Assembly: GCA_035545555.1 (NCBI GenBank)
Contig: DASZYD010000013.1
Coordinates: forward strand, 21,212 to 85,211
Direction: 5' to 3'
Length of the DNA stretch: 64,000 nucleotides
From: JANWHZ01 sp035545555
GTDB lineage: Bacteria; Patescibacteriota; Saccharimonadia; Saccharimonadales; UBA4665
Position 1 is the first letter of the stretch. Every line of letters begins with the position of its first letter. The notes under the pieces were generated by a model. That model saw only the letters and a list, made by a program, of their open reading frames with translations. It was not told where the DNA came from and ran no database searches. Positions 26,761 to 35,443 of the stretch are shown here, piece after piece. The position numbers and the translations under genes were made by a program.

Positions 26761-27765
26761 CTAGCGGCGGGTCGCCCTGCGCACCACACGCTGATTGTAC
26801 CCGCGCATCAGCCGTGGGAAGCCGAAGATGAAGAACAGGATGATGAGAATGACCGCAAGCACCCCCAAAATACCCCAGATCGGAATGACATAGAATGTCG
26901 TTTGGCCGCTGAGCAATTGGCCGTCCTGGCCGAAGCCAAAGTTGCCCTCCAGCGTGTATTTGCCGAACATGCCTATATGGCTCAAGCTAACGGTGAACTT
27001 GCGAACGCTATCCGGCAACACGTTGCCGCGCGGCGTAGTGTTGTTGATCTCAAATGAGGCCAGCTGCTTTTTGCCCTGCTTGAGCAACAGCTTGCCGAAC
27101 GGCTGCTCCTGGACATCGCCGTCATTCTTAAAACGAATAGCCGCCACCAGGTTCTTGCTGCTCGTAAAGACCACGCTGGAGCTGCCGTTGTCACCCTGCT
27201 GCACACTCATGTCGGTCAGCTGCAAATCCTCCTTAAAATCGCCCGGCACGCGCACCAGGATCAGCGAGGCCACGCTGGCGGACAGCGCCACGCTGCCGCT
27301 GCCGCCACTGCTGGCCGGCGCGAAGCGCACTGCACCGTAGTAGCCGCCGCCCGGGGCATCGCTTGGAATAGTGATCGTCACCCCGACCGACTTTTCCTGC
27401 CCGGCAGCAAGCGTCACATTCGGCACCGGCGCCACGTAGCGCTTGAGGCTATGGCTTGGCGCGTACTGGTTAGGGTTGAGCAGCAGCGCCGGCGTGCCGC
27501 TCTCGTCGCCGCTAGCCGTAAAGTCATTAATAAACACCTGCAGCGTTACCGGTGCCTGTGTCACGTTCTGCACATTCACGGTCACGGTTTGCGACTGTCC
27601 GGGGTTGACGGTTATGTTGGTGCTAACTGGCGAAATCTTCAGGCCGTTGCCGCCGGCGCTGCCGCTTGTCGCCGCTGCAGCCAGCGGTGACAAGACAGCC
27701 GACAACACTAGTACTAATCCGGCCAGCAAACTGCTACCAAGCCCGGCGGATGTGCGACGCCTCAT
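26761..27765 (-). CDS. DUF916/WxLIP-like membrane-anchored surface protein
   Basis: The 334-residue protein has a signal peptide (LLAGLVLVLSAVLSPLAAAA), a beta-sandwich typical of the WxL-interacting peptidoglycan-binding domain (LKISPVSTNITVNPGQSQTVTVNVQNVTQAPVTLQ...), a second sandwich (about residues 185-280) and a C-terminal transmembrane helix (GILGVLAVILIILFFIFGF) followed by a basic cytoplasmic tail. This order matches CscA/WxLIP proteins of Firmicutes cell-surface clusters, where they anchor secreted WxL proteins. Here the upstream genes encode secreted beta proteins. Start supported by GAGGAT next to the ATG. Confidence 0.82.
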   Translation of the reverse strand: MRRRTSAGLGSSLLAGLVLVLSAVLSPLAAAATSGSAGGNGLKISPVSTNITVNPGQSQTVTVNVQNVTQAPVTLQVFINDFTASGDESGTPALLLNPNQYAPSHSLKRYVAPVPNVTLAAGQEKSVGVTITIPSDAPGGGYYGAVRFAPASSGGSGSVALSASVASLILVRVPGDFKEDLQLTDMSVQQGDNGSSSVVFTSSKNLVAAIRFKNDGDVQEQPFGKLLLKQGKKQLASFEINNTTPRGNVLPDSVRKFTVSLSHIGMFGKYTLEGNFGFGQDGQLLSGQTTFYVIPIWGILGVLAVILIILFFIFGFPRLMRGYNQRVVRRATRR

Positions 27766-27822
27766 ATCCTCAATCTTCCCCCATGGTTATCTAAAATCTG
27801 CTCCATTTATCGTACCAAACCG

Positions 27823-28890
27823 CTAGAAGTTTGCCAAACACACATACGTCAGCGTTGTGGCATACACGCCCGGCGCCTGTCCCGTCGGAATATTAATGAT
27901 GTAGCTGACCGTGAACTTCCGGTAATCCTGCACTGCCGTGGCCGTCGCGATCGTATCGCCGGAGACAAAGCGGAAGAAGTTTGGTTGCGCATAAGCCGGT
28001 GCCGCCGTGGCAGTGCCGGGCCCGACCGGGTTAGCGCCGACCGACGGCGTCGCGTTTGCCACCAGGTTGATCCCGAACTGGCTGAGCCCGGGCCGCGAGA
28101 CGTCCGACACAGCCATGGCGCTTATGATGTTATTGCCCGACGTCATAGTATTGCCGGCCACCTGCATGACATAGCCGGAGCCGGCGTTCGTTGCCGTCAG
28201 CAGCTGGCTCTGCGCGCTGGCCGTAACCCCACCGGTAAGGTTGCCGAAATTGATATAGTTGCCGCTGGCCTGGCCACAGTCAAACCCGCCGATGGTGATG
28301 CCGCTGCAAAACAAGAGATACGGTGGCACGGTGGTAGTAACGCTGATGGCGTTGTTGATATTCATAGCGATGCCGCCGTGATCATTCTCCGCCCCGCTGG
28401 CATCAGTACTGGCAAAGGTTTGCAGGCGTCCGAAAAAGCTGCCCTGACCCGATGGATTCGTAACACCGGCCACTGTATAGCTAACGGTACCAGCCGCTGC
28501 CGGCGCTGCCGTACGAGTCAGCACGAGGGTGTTTGCATCGGTGCCAGCGCCGTCGATCGAAAAGCCCAGTTCGCCACTCTGCGCGCTCAGCGTAGCACCG
28601 GAGATATCAAAGCCGGCCGGCGCCGGACACGGATCACCAAATAACGGATCGTTCGCACAAAACAGGAGCTTGATCGAACCAAGCGTCTCTGGGGCTGGGA
28701 TATCAAAACTCAGTTTGTATGTTGCTGTGGCGCTCGCGACACTATCGCTTAGGGTAACGCTTCGGTTCGGCAACAGCGAGGCCGAGGCGTGCGCCAAGTA
28801 GAGGGAGAACAGTCCCGCCACCACGAGCAGGGCTGCCCCAATCTGTGCGGTCCGAACGCTAAGAACGGTGCTACGCCTTAGGCTGCTCAT
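27823..28890 (-). CDS. Secreted beta-sandwich surface protein, paralogue 1
   Basis: The 355-residue protein has a signal peptide (IGAALLVVAGLFSLYLAHASA). Its mature part shares a pattern with the next two upstream genes: RSVTLSDSVASATATYKLSFDI, a short FCANDPLFGDPCPAPAGFDIS segment, VTNPSGQGSFFGRLQTF, a second module beginning with TTTVPPYLLFCSG, and a terminal strand PGVYATTLTYVCLANF. No catalytic residues were seen. The four-gene family suggests a structural or adhesive role. TACAAT lies 7 nt before the ATG. Confidence 0.8.
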   Translation of the reverse strand: MSSLRRSTVLSVRTAQIGAALLVVAGLFSLYLAHASASLLPNRSVTLSDSVASATATYKLSFDIPAPETLGSIKLLFCANDPLFGDPCPAPAGFDISGATLSAQSGELGFSIDGAGTDANTLVLTRTAAPAAAGTVSYTVAGVTNPSGQGSFFGRLQTFASTDASGAENDHGGIAMNINNAISVTTTVPPYLLFCSGITIGGFDCGQASGNYINFGNLTGGVTASAQSQLLTATNAGSGYVMQVAGNTMTSGNNIISAMAVSDVSRPGLSQFGINLVANATPSVGANPVGPGTATAAPAYAQPNFFRFVSGDTIATATAVQDYRKFTVSYIINIPTGQAPGVYATTLTYVCLANF

Positions 28891-28908
28891 TCATTCTATT
28901 GTAGCGTA

Positions 28909-30132
28909 CTAGAACGTACCGGTGGCGATGAGCGATTCGCTGCCAAGATAGACGCCGGCCGGAGTAGTGTTGGCAGCAGTAGCTACGAACTCAAGCGTAT
29001 TTGCCTCATTGCTGACGGCACCGGTACCAGAAAAGACTTGACTGCCGAACGTGGATGTCGTACCCGTTGTGTTGTTGCCATCCATGCCATAAAGGCTCGT
29101 AGCATTATAGGTTGCGGGGCAACTATTGGCCGTGTCGCTATAGGCTGCAGCGACGGTCGTATTGGCGCCCTTGTTAACGCACATCCCCCATGCACCAGCC
29201 CCTGCCGTAAGCGTAGTAGCATTACCGGTCAATATATTCCCTATTATAGGACAGGTCGTACCGCCATCCGAGCTAAGTCCTCCATTAGTGCACGTGTTGC
29301 CTGCTTTCATGCGTACTACCCATCCGCCGTTTGCATTCGTTGATAGCTGTGTATTAACACCCGCTATATCAACCTGCGTGGCCGTCAAGACGGTTGCTGA
29401 GCCCACGGTGTGGCCGAGCGTAATCGACGGAGCAGTCAGGGAGCCGCCACAGGTTCCCGTAATGGTTGCCGTAGTTACGCAGAACGTCATGGTTTCCTCG
29501 ACCGTAGCAGTAACGTTGATCAATGCCGCAGTGCTGAGGGCGACACCGCCTGAGTCTACGACACCCGTTGAGCCGCCGGCAGTATAACTGTCAGCATGTG
29601 CCTTCGTATCATAGGTGTACATTCGGGCATAGAAGGAGTGATTGGCTGCCACGTTCGGGTTAGTAACATTCGTTACGCTGAAGGATACGGCGCAAGGCGT
29701 CGTAGTGACGTTGATGGCTGAAGCGGCTGATAACTCTAGCGTATGCGCGCCCGCAGCAGTACCGGTAGTGACGGTAAAGGTAGAGATGTTACAACCGGCT
29801 GTAGTGGACTGACCAGTAACCGTTGGCGAAGCGATGGAGAAGCCGCTTGGTGCCGTGCAGGTCGTATCGGCCAATAGTGGGTCGTTATCGCAAAAGTCGA
29901 CGATGATAGCCTGGATACTGGGGCTACCGGTAGAAATTGTATTAAACGAAAACTTGTACGTCACACCCGTCGCGCCGGCCGTGGCGTTGCTCATTTCTAT
30001 GCTTCGAGACGTGACCTGTGCAGCAGTAGCCGTCCCGTTCAAGACAAGCGGTACGCCCGCCGCCAGGGCCAATATAACTGCCGCCACTACTGCATAGAGG
30101 TTGCGCGAAAGCCCCTGCATGCGTTTTTTCAT
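28909..30132 (-). CDS. Secreted beta-sandwich surface protein, paralogue 2
   Basis: The 407-residue protein has a signal peptide (LYAVVAAVILALAAGVPLVLNG). It repeats the family scheme: SRSIEMSNATAGATGVTYKFSF, IIVDFCDNDPLLADTTCTAPSGF, VTNPNVAANHSFYARMYTY, a second module from VEETMTFCVTTATITGTCGG, and the end TPAGVYLGSESLIATGTF. Unlike paralogue 1 it has a ribosome site, AGAAGGAT, 9 nt before the ATG. It is very rich in Thr, Ala and Asn, as expected of a secreted fibre-like protein. Confidence 0.82.
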   Translation of the reverse strand: MKKRMQGLSRNLYAVVAAVILALAAGVPLVLNGTATAAQVTSRSIEMSNATAGATGVTYKFSFNTISTGSPSIQAIIVDFCDNDPLLADTTCTAPSGFSIASPTVTGQSTTAGCNISTFTVTTGTAAGAHTLELSAASAINVTTTPCAVSFSVTNVTNPNVAANHSFYARMYTYDTKAHADSYTAGGSTGVVDSGGVALSTAALINVTATVEETMTFCVTTATITGTCGGSLTAPSITLGHTVGSATVLTATQVDIAGVNTQLSTNANGGWVVRMKAGNTCTNGGLSSDGGTTCPIIGNILTGNATTLTAGAGAWGMCVNKGANTTVAAAYSDTANSCPATYNATSLYGMDGNNTTGTTSTFGSQVFSGTGAVSNEANTLEFVATAANTTPAGVYLGSESLIATGTF

Positions 30133-30250
30133 ACTTTTTGCTATCCTTCTAGTTTTTGTATGTTCAAAGGTATCGCTCAGATCTTAGCATGTTAACCTGG
30201 AGCCTTGCAATAAAGCGTAAGGACTTATCCACAAGAATCTTAACAGAGAA

Positions 30251-33061
30251 TTAAAACGTGCCGGTCGCCACGAGAGAGTAGGCCCCAATATAGATCCCGG
30301 CTGGGGTGGTGGATGAGGCGCTGGCGGCGAAGGTCACTATGTCGTTCTCGTTGTCTAGCGCGCCGCTGCTGGTAAAGACCGGGCTGCCGTATGCGCTTCT
30401 GACGCCTGTGGCTGTAGCATCGTCCAGGCCGTAGGCAGTACCGCTGCCGCAACTGGCGCCATTGTACGGTGCCTGCACGGTAATGCTGCCGCTGCCGGCC
30501 TGCACGCATACGCCGACAGCCGCCGTCCCGGCCGACAGCGTCGTCGCGCTACAGCTACCGCCACAGGATGTGTTGATGGCCGGGACGCCGCACGAGCTCC
30601 CGCCGTTGCTGCTCAGGCCGCCACAGCTGGCGCCGACGCGCACCATACGAACGGTCACGCCGCTCCCCGCGTTGGTCGATGTTTGCGTATAGGCGTCGGC
30701 CGTATCGACACTGCTGCTGTTGAGCACCGGCGGCGAGCCGTGCCCAAGCGTCAGGCTGGCCGGCGACAGACCGGTGCAGTTGGCGCTGATACTGCCGCCC
30801 GATACGCAAAACGTAATCGCCTCCGGCACAACAAAGGTCAGAGCGATCCCGTCGCCGGTGGAGAGGGCCATACCGCCATGATCGACCGAATCCGCCAGGT
30901 TGCCCGAGCGGGTTGTACCCGAAACGGTGTACTCGCCGGTCATATTGCCAGCGGTGTTGAAGGTGATGACACGCGCATAAAACGAGTGGTTGGCCGCCGC
31001 CGGGTTTGTCGCCGTGGTGATAGTGAAATCGATGGGCGTGCCGGTCGAAACTGTCTGTGGCGTCGCGTTGGACAATTCCAGTACCTGTGACTTTCCGGCT
31101 GCCGCCCCACCTTGCACCCCGGCTGCTGTCCAGCCGCTGCCCATGCCGCCGTTTACCGTCAGGCTCGGGCTCGCGCCGCCCCAGTCGAAGCTGGCCGGAT
31201 AGGTGCAGGCAGCGTCGTTGAAAACGGGGTCATTGTCGCACATATCGACGACGATACCGCCGATGGGGGTGTTGATGGTGGGCGTAAAGACCACTTCGTA
31301 GCTGACGTTTGCCGCGCCAGGTGTCGAGGTGGTCATAGTCACACTGCGGCCCGTCGCTTGCGCATGATACTCGGGGATCAACACGACCGTGCCGTTCCCG
31401 GCCGCCGCACCCAAGTGGTTCGTCCCGGCTAGGGCAGCATGTGCCGCATCAAGCGTATTCCCGGTCCACGAGTTGGTGAGGTAGCGTATAGCAATCCGGC
31501 CGCCGCCGCCAGCTGCGCCGCCACAACCGGTAGCGCCGTTACCGCCGTTGGCGCTCATCGATCCGGATCCGGTGAACGTGTTCACATCAAGATATAGGCT
31601 GCCGCCCGAGCCAGCTGACGCGTTACATCCGCTGGCATTCGTCCCGTTGGCTGTCAGTGAGCCGTTAACGGTAAGCGTTCCATTCACCACCAACTTGATA
31701 GCACCGCCGCCGGCCGTGCCGGGGCCATTACTGTCGGAACCGCCGCCCGATCCAAGATCAAGTGGCGAAGAAGCCGACCCATAGGTGCTGCTGTTGCCGT
31801 TACCTCCGATGCCACCATATGCACCACCTTTGGAGGTATTAACACCACCAGCCCCGCCGCCGGGGCCGACACCGTTAATCGACGTCGTTGTGCCGCCCGG
31901 ATAGCCGAGCCCGTCGGCCGATATCGCGCTCGTCGCCGGCACCGTCACGTTGCCCCCAACAGTGATGGTTACCCCTGTGCCGTTTGTACTCGTCGTATTC
32001 GAGCCGCCAGCCGATAGTGTTACTCCGGAAGCCAACGTTAGCGCATCGCTCACCGTCAATGTAAAAGCTGCTGCGCTGGCTGAAGAGAACGTCACATTCG
32101 CATTGACTGTCACATCGTGATACGAGAATGCCGTTTCGTCAGTCGAACGCCATGTGCCGTTGATTGCCGGAATAGTCAGATCATTCGTTCCCGTGCGCAG
32201 GATATACGCCGTACCGTAGCCGGCAGCCGTACCGTTATGGGTAGCGCCCGGCGCAGCCGAGACAGTACCGCTAAATGTTGGCGCGTTCGTTGAGTTGAGC
32301 GAAATACGGCCGCCACCACCCGCTGCGCCGCCACAACCGGTAGCGCCGTTACCGCCAGCCACCGTAACGGTACCCGCGCCAGCGAGCGTACCGGCTATTG
32401 CCCAAATGCTGCCGCCTGAGCCGCCGGCGACGTTACATCCTGATGGTGAGCCGCCGGCGGCTGTTACAGTGCCGCTTACCGTAAGGGTACCCGAAGTGAC
32501 AAGCTTAATCGCACCGCCGCCGTTACCGGCCGGGTTGCCGTTATTGTCATAACCGCCGCCGCTTCCCATATTGGTCGGGGAGAAAATAGACCCGTAGACG
32601 GCGCCACTGCCGGCATGGCCCGCCGGGTTGCCGCCAAAACCGCCATAGCCGGCGCCGCCCGCATTATTCGTGCCGCTCCAGCCAGCACCCGGCCCTTCAG
32701 CTGTCGGCGTGCCCGAGGACCCGCCGCGGTAGCCCTTGGCATCCGCCGTCAGCGTACCGACAATACTTATCGATGTTGCGTCAATCTCCACACTGCCGTA
32801 ACTGGAGCCATTATACGCCTGTACGGTCGCCGTCTCGCCCGTGCCGATGGTTAGAGTGCCGACATTCGTATGCACGCCGGCGATGCCGCCGGGACAATCG
32901 GTGGCCGGGTCCCAGCTGGCGCCGCCATGGTCACCGCCGTTGAGACAGGTATACGAGGCACCCGCCCGGCGCTGATACAGCACCAGCGCGCCGGCCACGA
33001 CCAGCACTGCCACGACCGACAGCGCTACTACACGTATAACTCTCACCCTACGCATAAGCAT
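30251..33061 (-). CDS. Secreted two-part surface protein: Gly-rich repeats plus family beta domain (paralogue 3)
   Basis: The ~936-residue protein has an N-terminal hydrophobic signal (VVALSVVAVLVVAGALVLYQRRAGA), then two copies of a ~180-residue Gly/Ser/Thr-rich unit, each ending in GGNGATGCGGAAGGGGRI, and finally the family domain (SVTMTTSTPGAANVSYEVVF, DMCDNDPVFNDAACTYPASFDW, AANHSFYARVITF, VPEAITFCVSGG, TPAGIYIGAYSLVATGTF). The Gly-rich units are probably a beta-solenoid or turn-rich passenger. ATG at 33059-33061 lies 8 nt after TATAGT; an upstream in-frame TTG overlaps that spacing. Confidence 0.82.
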   Translation of the reverse strand: MLMRRVRVIRVVALSVVAVLVVAGALVLYQRRAGASYTCLNGGDHGGASWDPATDCPGGIAGVHTNVGTLTIGTGETATVQAYNGSSYGSVEIDATSISIVGTLTADAKGYRGGSSGTPTAEGPGAGWSGTNNAGGAGYGGFGGNPAGHAGSGAVYGSIFSPTNMGSGGGYDNNGNPAGNGGGAIKLVTSGTLTVSGTVTAAGGSPSGCNVAGGSGGSIWAIAGTLAGAGTVTVAGGNGATGCGGAAGGGGRISLNSTNAPTFSGTVSAAPGATHNGTAAGYGTAYILRTGTNDLTIPAINGTWRSTDETAFSYHDVTVNANVTFSSASAAAFTLTVSDALTLASGVTLSAGGSNTTSTNGTGVTITVGGNVTVPATSAISADGLGYPGGTTTSINGVGPGGGAGGVNTSKGGAYGGIGGNGNSSTYGSASSPLDLGSGGGSDSNGPGTAGGGAIKLVVNGTLTVNGSLTANGTNASGCNASAGSGGSLYLDVNTFTGSGSMSANGGNGATGCGGAAGGGGRIAIRYLTNSWTGNTLDAAHAALAGTNHLGAAAGNGTVVLIPEYHAQATGRSVTMTTSTPGAANVSYEVVFTPTINTPIGGIVVDMCDNDPVFNDAACTYPASFDWGGASPSLTVNGGMGSGWTAAGVQGGAAAGKSQVLELSNATPQTVSTGTPIDFTITTATNPAAANHSFYARVITFNTAGNMTGEYTVSGTTRSGNLADSVDHGGMALSTGDGIALTFVVPEAITFCVSGGSISANCTGLSPASLTLGHGSPPVLNSSSVDTADAYTQTSTNAGSGVTVRMVRVGASCGGLSSNGGSSCGVPAINTSCGGSCSATTLSAGTAAVGVCVQAGSGSITVQAPYNGASCGSGTAYGLDDATATGVRSAYGSPVFTSSGALDNENDIVTFAASASSTTPAGIYIGAYSLVATGTF
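31512..31546. repeat. 35-bp direct repeat, copy A (see 32322-32356)
   Basis: Identical to 32322-32356, 810 bp apart (270 codons, so in frame). It encodes part of the GGNGATGCGGAAG end of each Gly-rich unit of the surface protein. Conservation at the DNA level suggests recent duplication or gene conversion. Confidence 0.85.
32322..32356. repeat. 35-bp direct repeat, copy B (see 31512-31546)
   Basis: Second identical copy within the Gly-rich passenger of the 30251-33061 gene. The intervening segment could be lost or gained by homologous recombination without a frameshift. Confidence 0.85.
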
Positions 33062-33113
33062 TAGCTTCAACTATAGTGAAGCGCCAACCTGCGATCAAGC
33101 CGCCGGCCGGACG

Positions 33114-33905
33114 CTAAAAGGTACTGGTCGCCACCAGCACATGGTCCATGGTGTAGGTGCCGCCAGGCGTTACATTGCTGATGTTGATGAGGTATGAAAT
33201 GGTAAAATCGGTCTCGCCAGAGCTCTTGGTCGCATGGGCGATCGTATCGCCGTTGTGATATTTAAACTGGCATGCTGTATCATACCCGCTTGCCGCCGCG
33301 CCGAAGCTAAACGTGGCATCGGGCACCTGGACAGGATTGGCGCCCAGGCTGGCAGGCAAACCGCCGCCGCAGCTGCTATTCGCCACCAAGTTGATGCCGA
33401 ACTGCTCGGTTGACGGATTTGAAGGCCCGGCAGACGACATGGCTGTCAGCAGGTGGGCGCCGTTGGCGGGCGGGTCAGCGGCGGTCACTACCTGATAGCC
33501 GCTGGCAAGGTATGTCTTGACTGAGAAGTGAGCCAGGCCGGTGGCCGGGGTGCCGGGGCTCAATGTGCCAAGGTTAATGTTCGTGCTCGTCACTACAAAT
33601 GTCAGTGACGGCGTACGGTCGGTATTGAATCCCGCCTGGGCCTGATAATTCGTGCTGGATGAGTTGCCCACGCCCGTTTCTCCGACCGAGACTTTGGCGC
33701 AATAGTTGGTAGACTGCTCGGAGCCGCTCTGGCCGGGATCGCAGAGTGCCCCGCCGTTTCCCAGGAAGGCCTCACTTACCCCGTAGCCGCCCGAACAACT
33801 CTGCTGACCGGTACTGCACGCCGCTGCGCCACCGGCGTCCATGCCGGCCAGCGCCGCGACCATGGCAATTGCCAGCACCAGTTTTATACACAGCTGACGC
33901 CTCAT
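33114..33905 (-). CDS. Secreted beta-sandwich surface protein, paralogue 4 (short form)
   Basis: The 263-residue protein has a signal peptide (LCIKLVLAIAMVAALAGMDAGGAAA) and a cysteine-rich N-terminal stretch (CSTGQQSCSGGYGV...LCDPGQSG...NYCAKVSVGETGVG). The second half resembles the C-terminal module of paralogue 1 (NINLGTLSPGTPATGLAHFSVKT, STEQFGINLVANSSCGG, GDTIAHATKSSGETDFTISYLINI) and ends PGGTYTMDHVLVATSTF. GACAAT is 8 nt before the ATG. It completes a run of four same-strand relatives. Confidence 0.8.
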   Translation of the reverse strand: MRRQLCIKLVLAIAMVAALAGMDAGGAAACSTGQQSCSGGYGVSEAFLGNGGALCDPGQSGSEQSTNYCAKVSVGETGVGNSSSTNYQAQAGFNTDRTPSLTFVVTSTNINLGTLSPGTPATGLAHFSVKTYLASGYQVVTAADPPANGAHLLTAMSSAGPSNPSTEQFGINLVANSSCGGGLPASLGANPVQVPDATFSFGAAASGYDTACQFKYHNGDTIAHATKSSGETDFTISYLINISNVTPGGTYTMDHVLVATSTF

Positions 33906-33971
33906 GTGCCTCTATTGTCCCGCAAGCAGGGTTAAAACTCAAATCCGTTTACGCTTGGCCGGCATTCTAGT

Positions 33972-35033
33972 ATGCTTAAGGTATATGCTCATCAGCTAAT
34001 CGATGCAGCACTAACAGATATGGACGCCGGCAACAATCCCAATTCGGCCGATGACAGCTCACTCGAGGGCTCGACCACCGTCGTAGAGCCCACAGCGGGC
34101 AGTCCTGTCGTACCCGGTGCACCCGCCGCTGCCCCGGGGCAGCCAGCCGGCGACACGGCTACGCCTCCGACATCGCAACCCAAACGCCGCTTTTCGCTAC
34201 GGTATCTTTTCCGTCGATTCAATATCTATTTGCTGGCGTTCATCCTCCTGCTCGTAGTTGCAGGCGTCGTAGGTACTATCTTCTACCTCAAATCGCAGAA
34301 CGGCACCATCGGCAGCAATGTCCCCTCGCAGGCGCTGACACAAGACGAGCTGAACCAACTCGCCAACAGTGATGTAAGCGTGGGCGAGCCGCAGCACACC
34401 CTGAATGTCCAAAGCAATGCCGTCTTTGCCGGCAGCGTGCTGATGCGCGGCAACCTGCAGATCGCCGGTACTTTGCAAGTAGGCAATAACTTGGCCATCA
34501 ACGGCGTGCGCGTCACCGGCAACAGCACGTTCGACGATGTGCAGATCACCCACTCGCTGTCGCTTACCGGCAACGCGTCAATCCAGGGGCAGCTCAATGT
34601 GCAGAGCAATCTGGGCGTCAATGGCACCGGCACGTTCCAGGGGGCGCTGTCCGCGCCGTCGATCACCGTGAGCGCGCTGCAGCTCAACGGCAACCTGAAC
34701 CTGACTCACCACATTACGGCCGGCGGCGGCACGCCGGCGCGCAGCAACGGCTCAGCACTGGGCGGCGGCGGCACGGCGACTGTCAGCGGGTCTGACACGG
34801 CCGGATCAGTCAACATCAACACCGGCAGTAGCCCCGGTGTCGGCTGCTTCGTGACGATCACCTTTGCTAGTGCGTTCAACAGCACACCGCATATCGTAAT
34901 CACGCCGGTCGGCGCGGCAGCCGCCGGCATCGACTATTACATTACCCGCACTACCACTACCTTCAGTATTTGTACCACCTCTGCCGCACCGGGCGGCACC
35001 TCATTCGGCTTCGACTACCTCGCGTTCGACTAA
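33972..35033 (+). CDS. Membrane-anchored repeat-fibre protein with C-terminal beta domain
   Basis: The 353-residue protein has a disordered cytoplasmic N-terminus, a transmembrane helix (IYLLAFILLLVVAGVVGTIFYL, about residues 85-106), an outer segment of short repeated beta turns (LNVQSNAVFAGSVLMRGNLQIAGTLQVGNNLAING, bactofilin/fibre-like), and a C-terminal domain (SGSDTAGSVNINTGSSPG...FASAFNSTPHIVITPVG) that recurs at the end of the 45893-47956 protein. The start is uncertain; an in-frame ATG at 34020 is an alternative. Confidence 0.8.
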   Translation: MLKVYAHQLIDAALTDMDAGNNPNSADDSSLEGSTTVVEPTAGSPVVPGAPAAAPGQPAGDTATPPTSQPKRRFSLRYLFRRFNIYLLAFILLLVVAGVVGTIFYLKSQNGTIGSNVPSQALTQDELNQLANSDVSVGEPQHTLNVQSNAVFAGSVLMRGNLQIAGTLQVGNNLAINGVRVTGNSTFDDVQITHSLSLTGNASIQGQLNVQSNLGVNGTGTFQGALSAPSITVSALQLNGNLNLTHHITAGGGTPARSNGSALGGGGTATVSGSDTAGSVNINTGSSPGVGCFVTITFASAFNSTPHIVITPVGAAAAGIDYYITRTTTTFSICTTSAAPGGTSFGFDYLAFD

Positions 35034-35087
35034 CCCTATATTGGCTATTTCCTCTGCCTTCCCGGCCATAGGGAACAACTTATCGCA

Positions 35088-35417
35088 TTACACTTCCAGA
35101 AACACGGTGACGACATTGCTGTGGACCTGCATCACGCCGCCGGAAATCTTGATGCGAATCTCGCCTTCTTTGGTCTGCAGCACCAAATCGGACGAATTGA
35201 GCAGCGTGATGAAGTTGCGATGCCGCGGCAGAATATCGAACGCGCCGGTGCCGTTCACGCCGGACACACTGACCGCCTCGGCGTCGTAGAAGACCCGGAA
35301 TGGCGACCAGACTTTGACATGCAACAGATCGTCAGCTGGTTTGGCAGCCTGCTTTGCGCCGGCCGGTTCGTCAACGGCGACCAACTGGCCCGTGCTGGCG
35401 TCGGTGCGCATTGCCAC
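35088..35417 (-). CDS. atpC: F-type ATPase epsilon subunit, short form
   Basis: The 109-residue protein contains only the N-terminal beta-sandwich of epsilon (LHVKVWSPFRVFYDAEAVSV, GAFDILPRHRNFITLL, GVMQVHSNVVTVFLEV) after a short disordered leader. The C-terminal two-helix regulatory domain is absent; the family is usually 130-140 residues. The helical domain inhibits ATP hydrolysis, so this enzyme may lack that brake. Last gene of the operon; GTG start with GAGGAGA upstream. Confidence 0.88.
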   Translation of the reverse strand: MAMRTDASTGQLVAVDEPAGAKQAAKPADDLLHVKVWSPFRVFYDAEAVSVSGVNGTGAFDILPRHRNFITLLNSSDLVLQTKEGEIRIKISGGVMQVHSNVVTVFLEV

Positions 35418-35443
35418 GGCCTAGAGTCTCCTCACACTGCACA

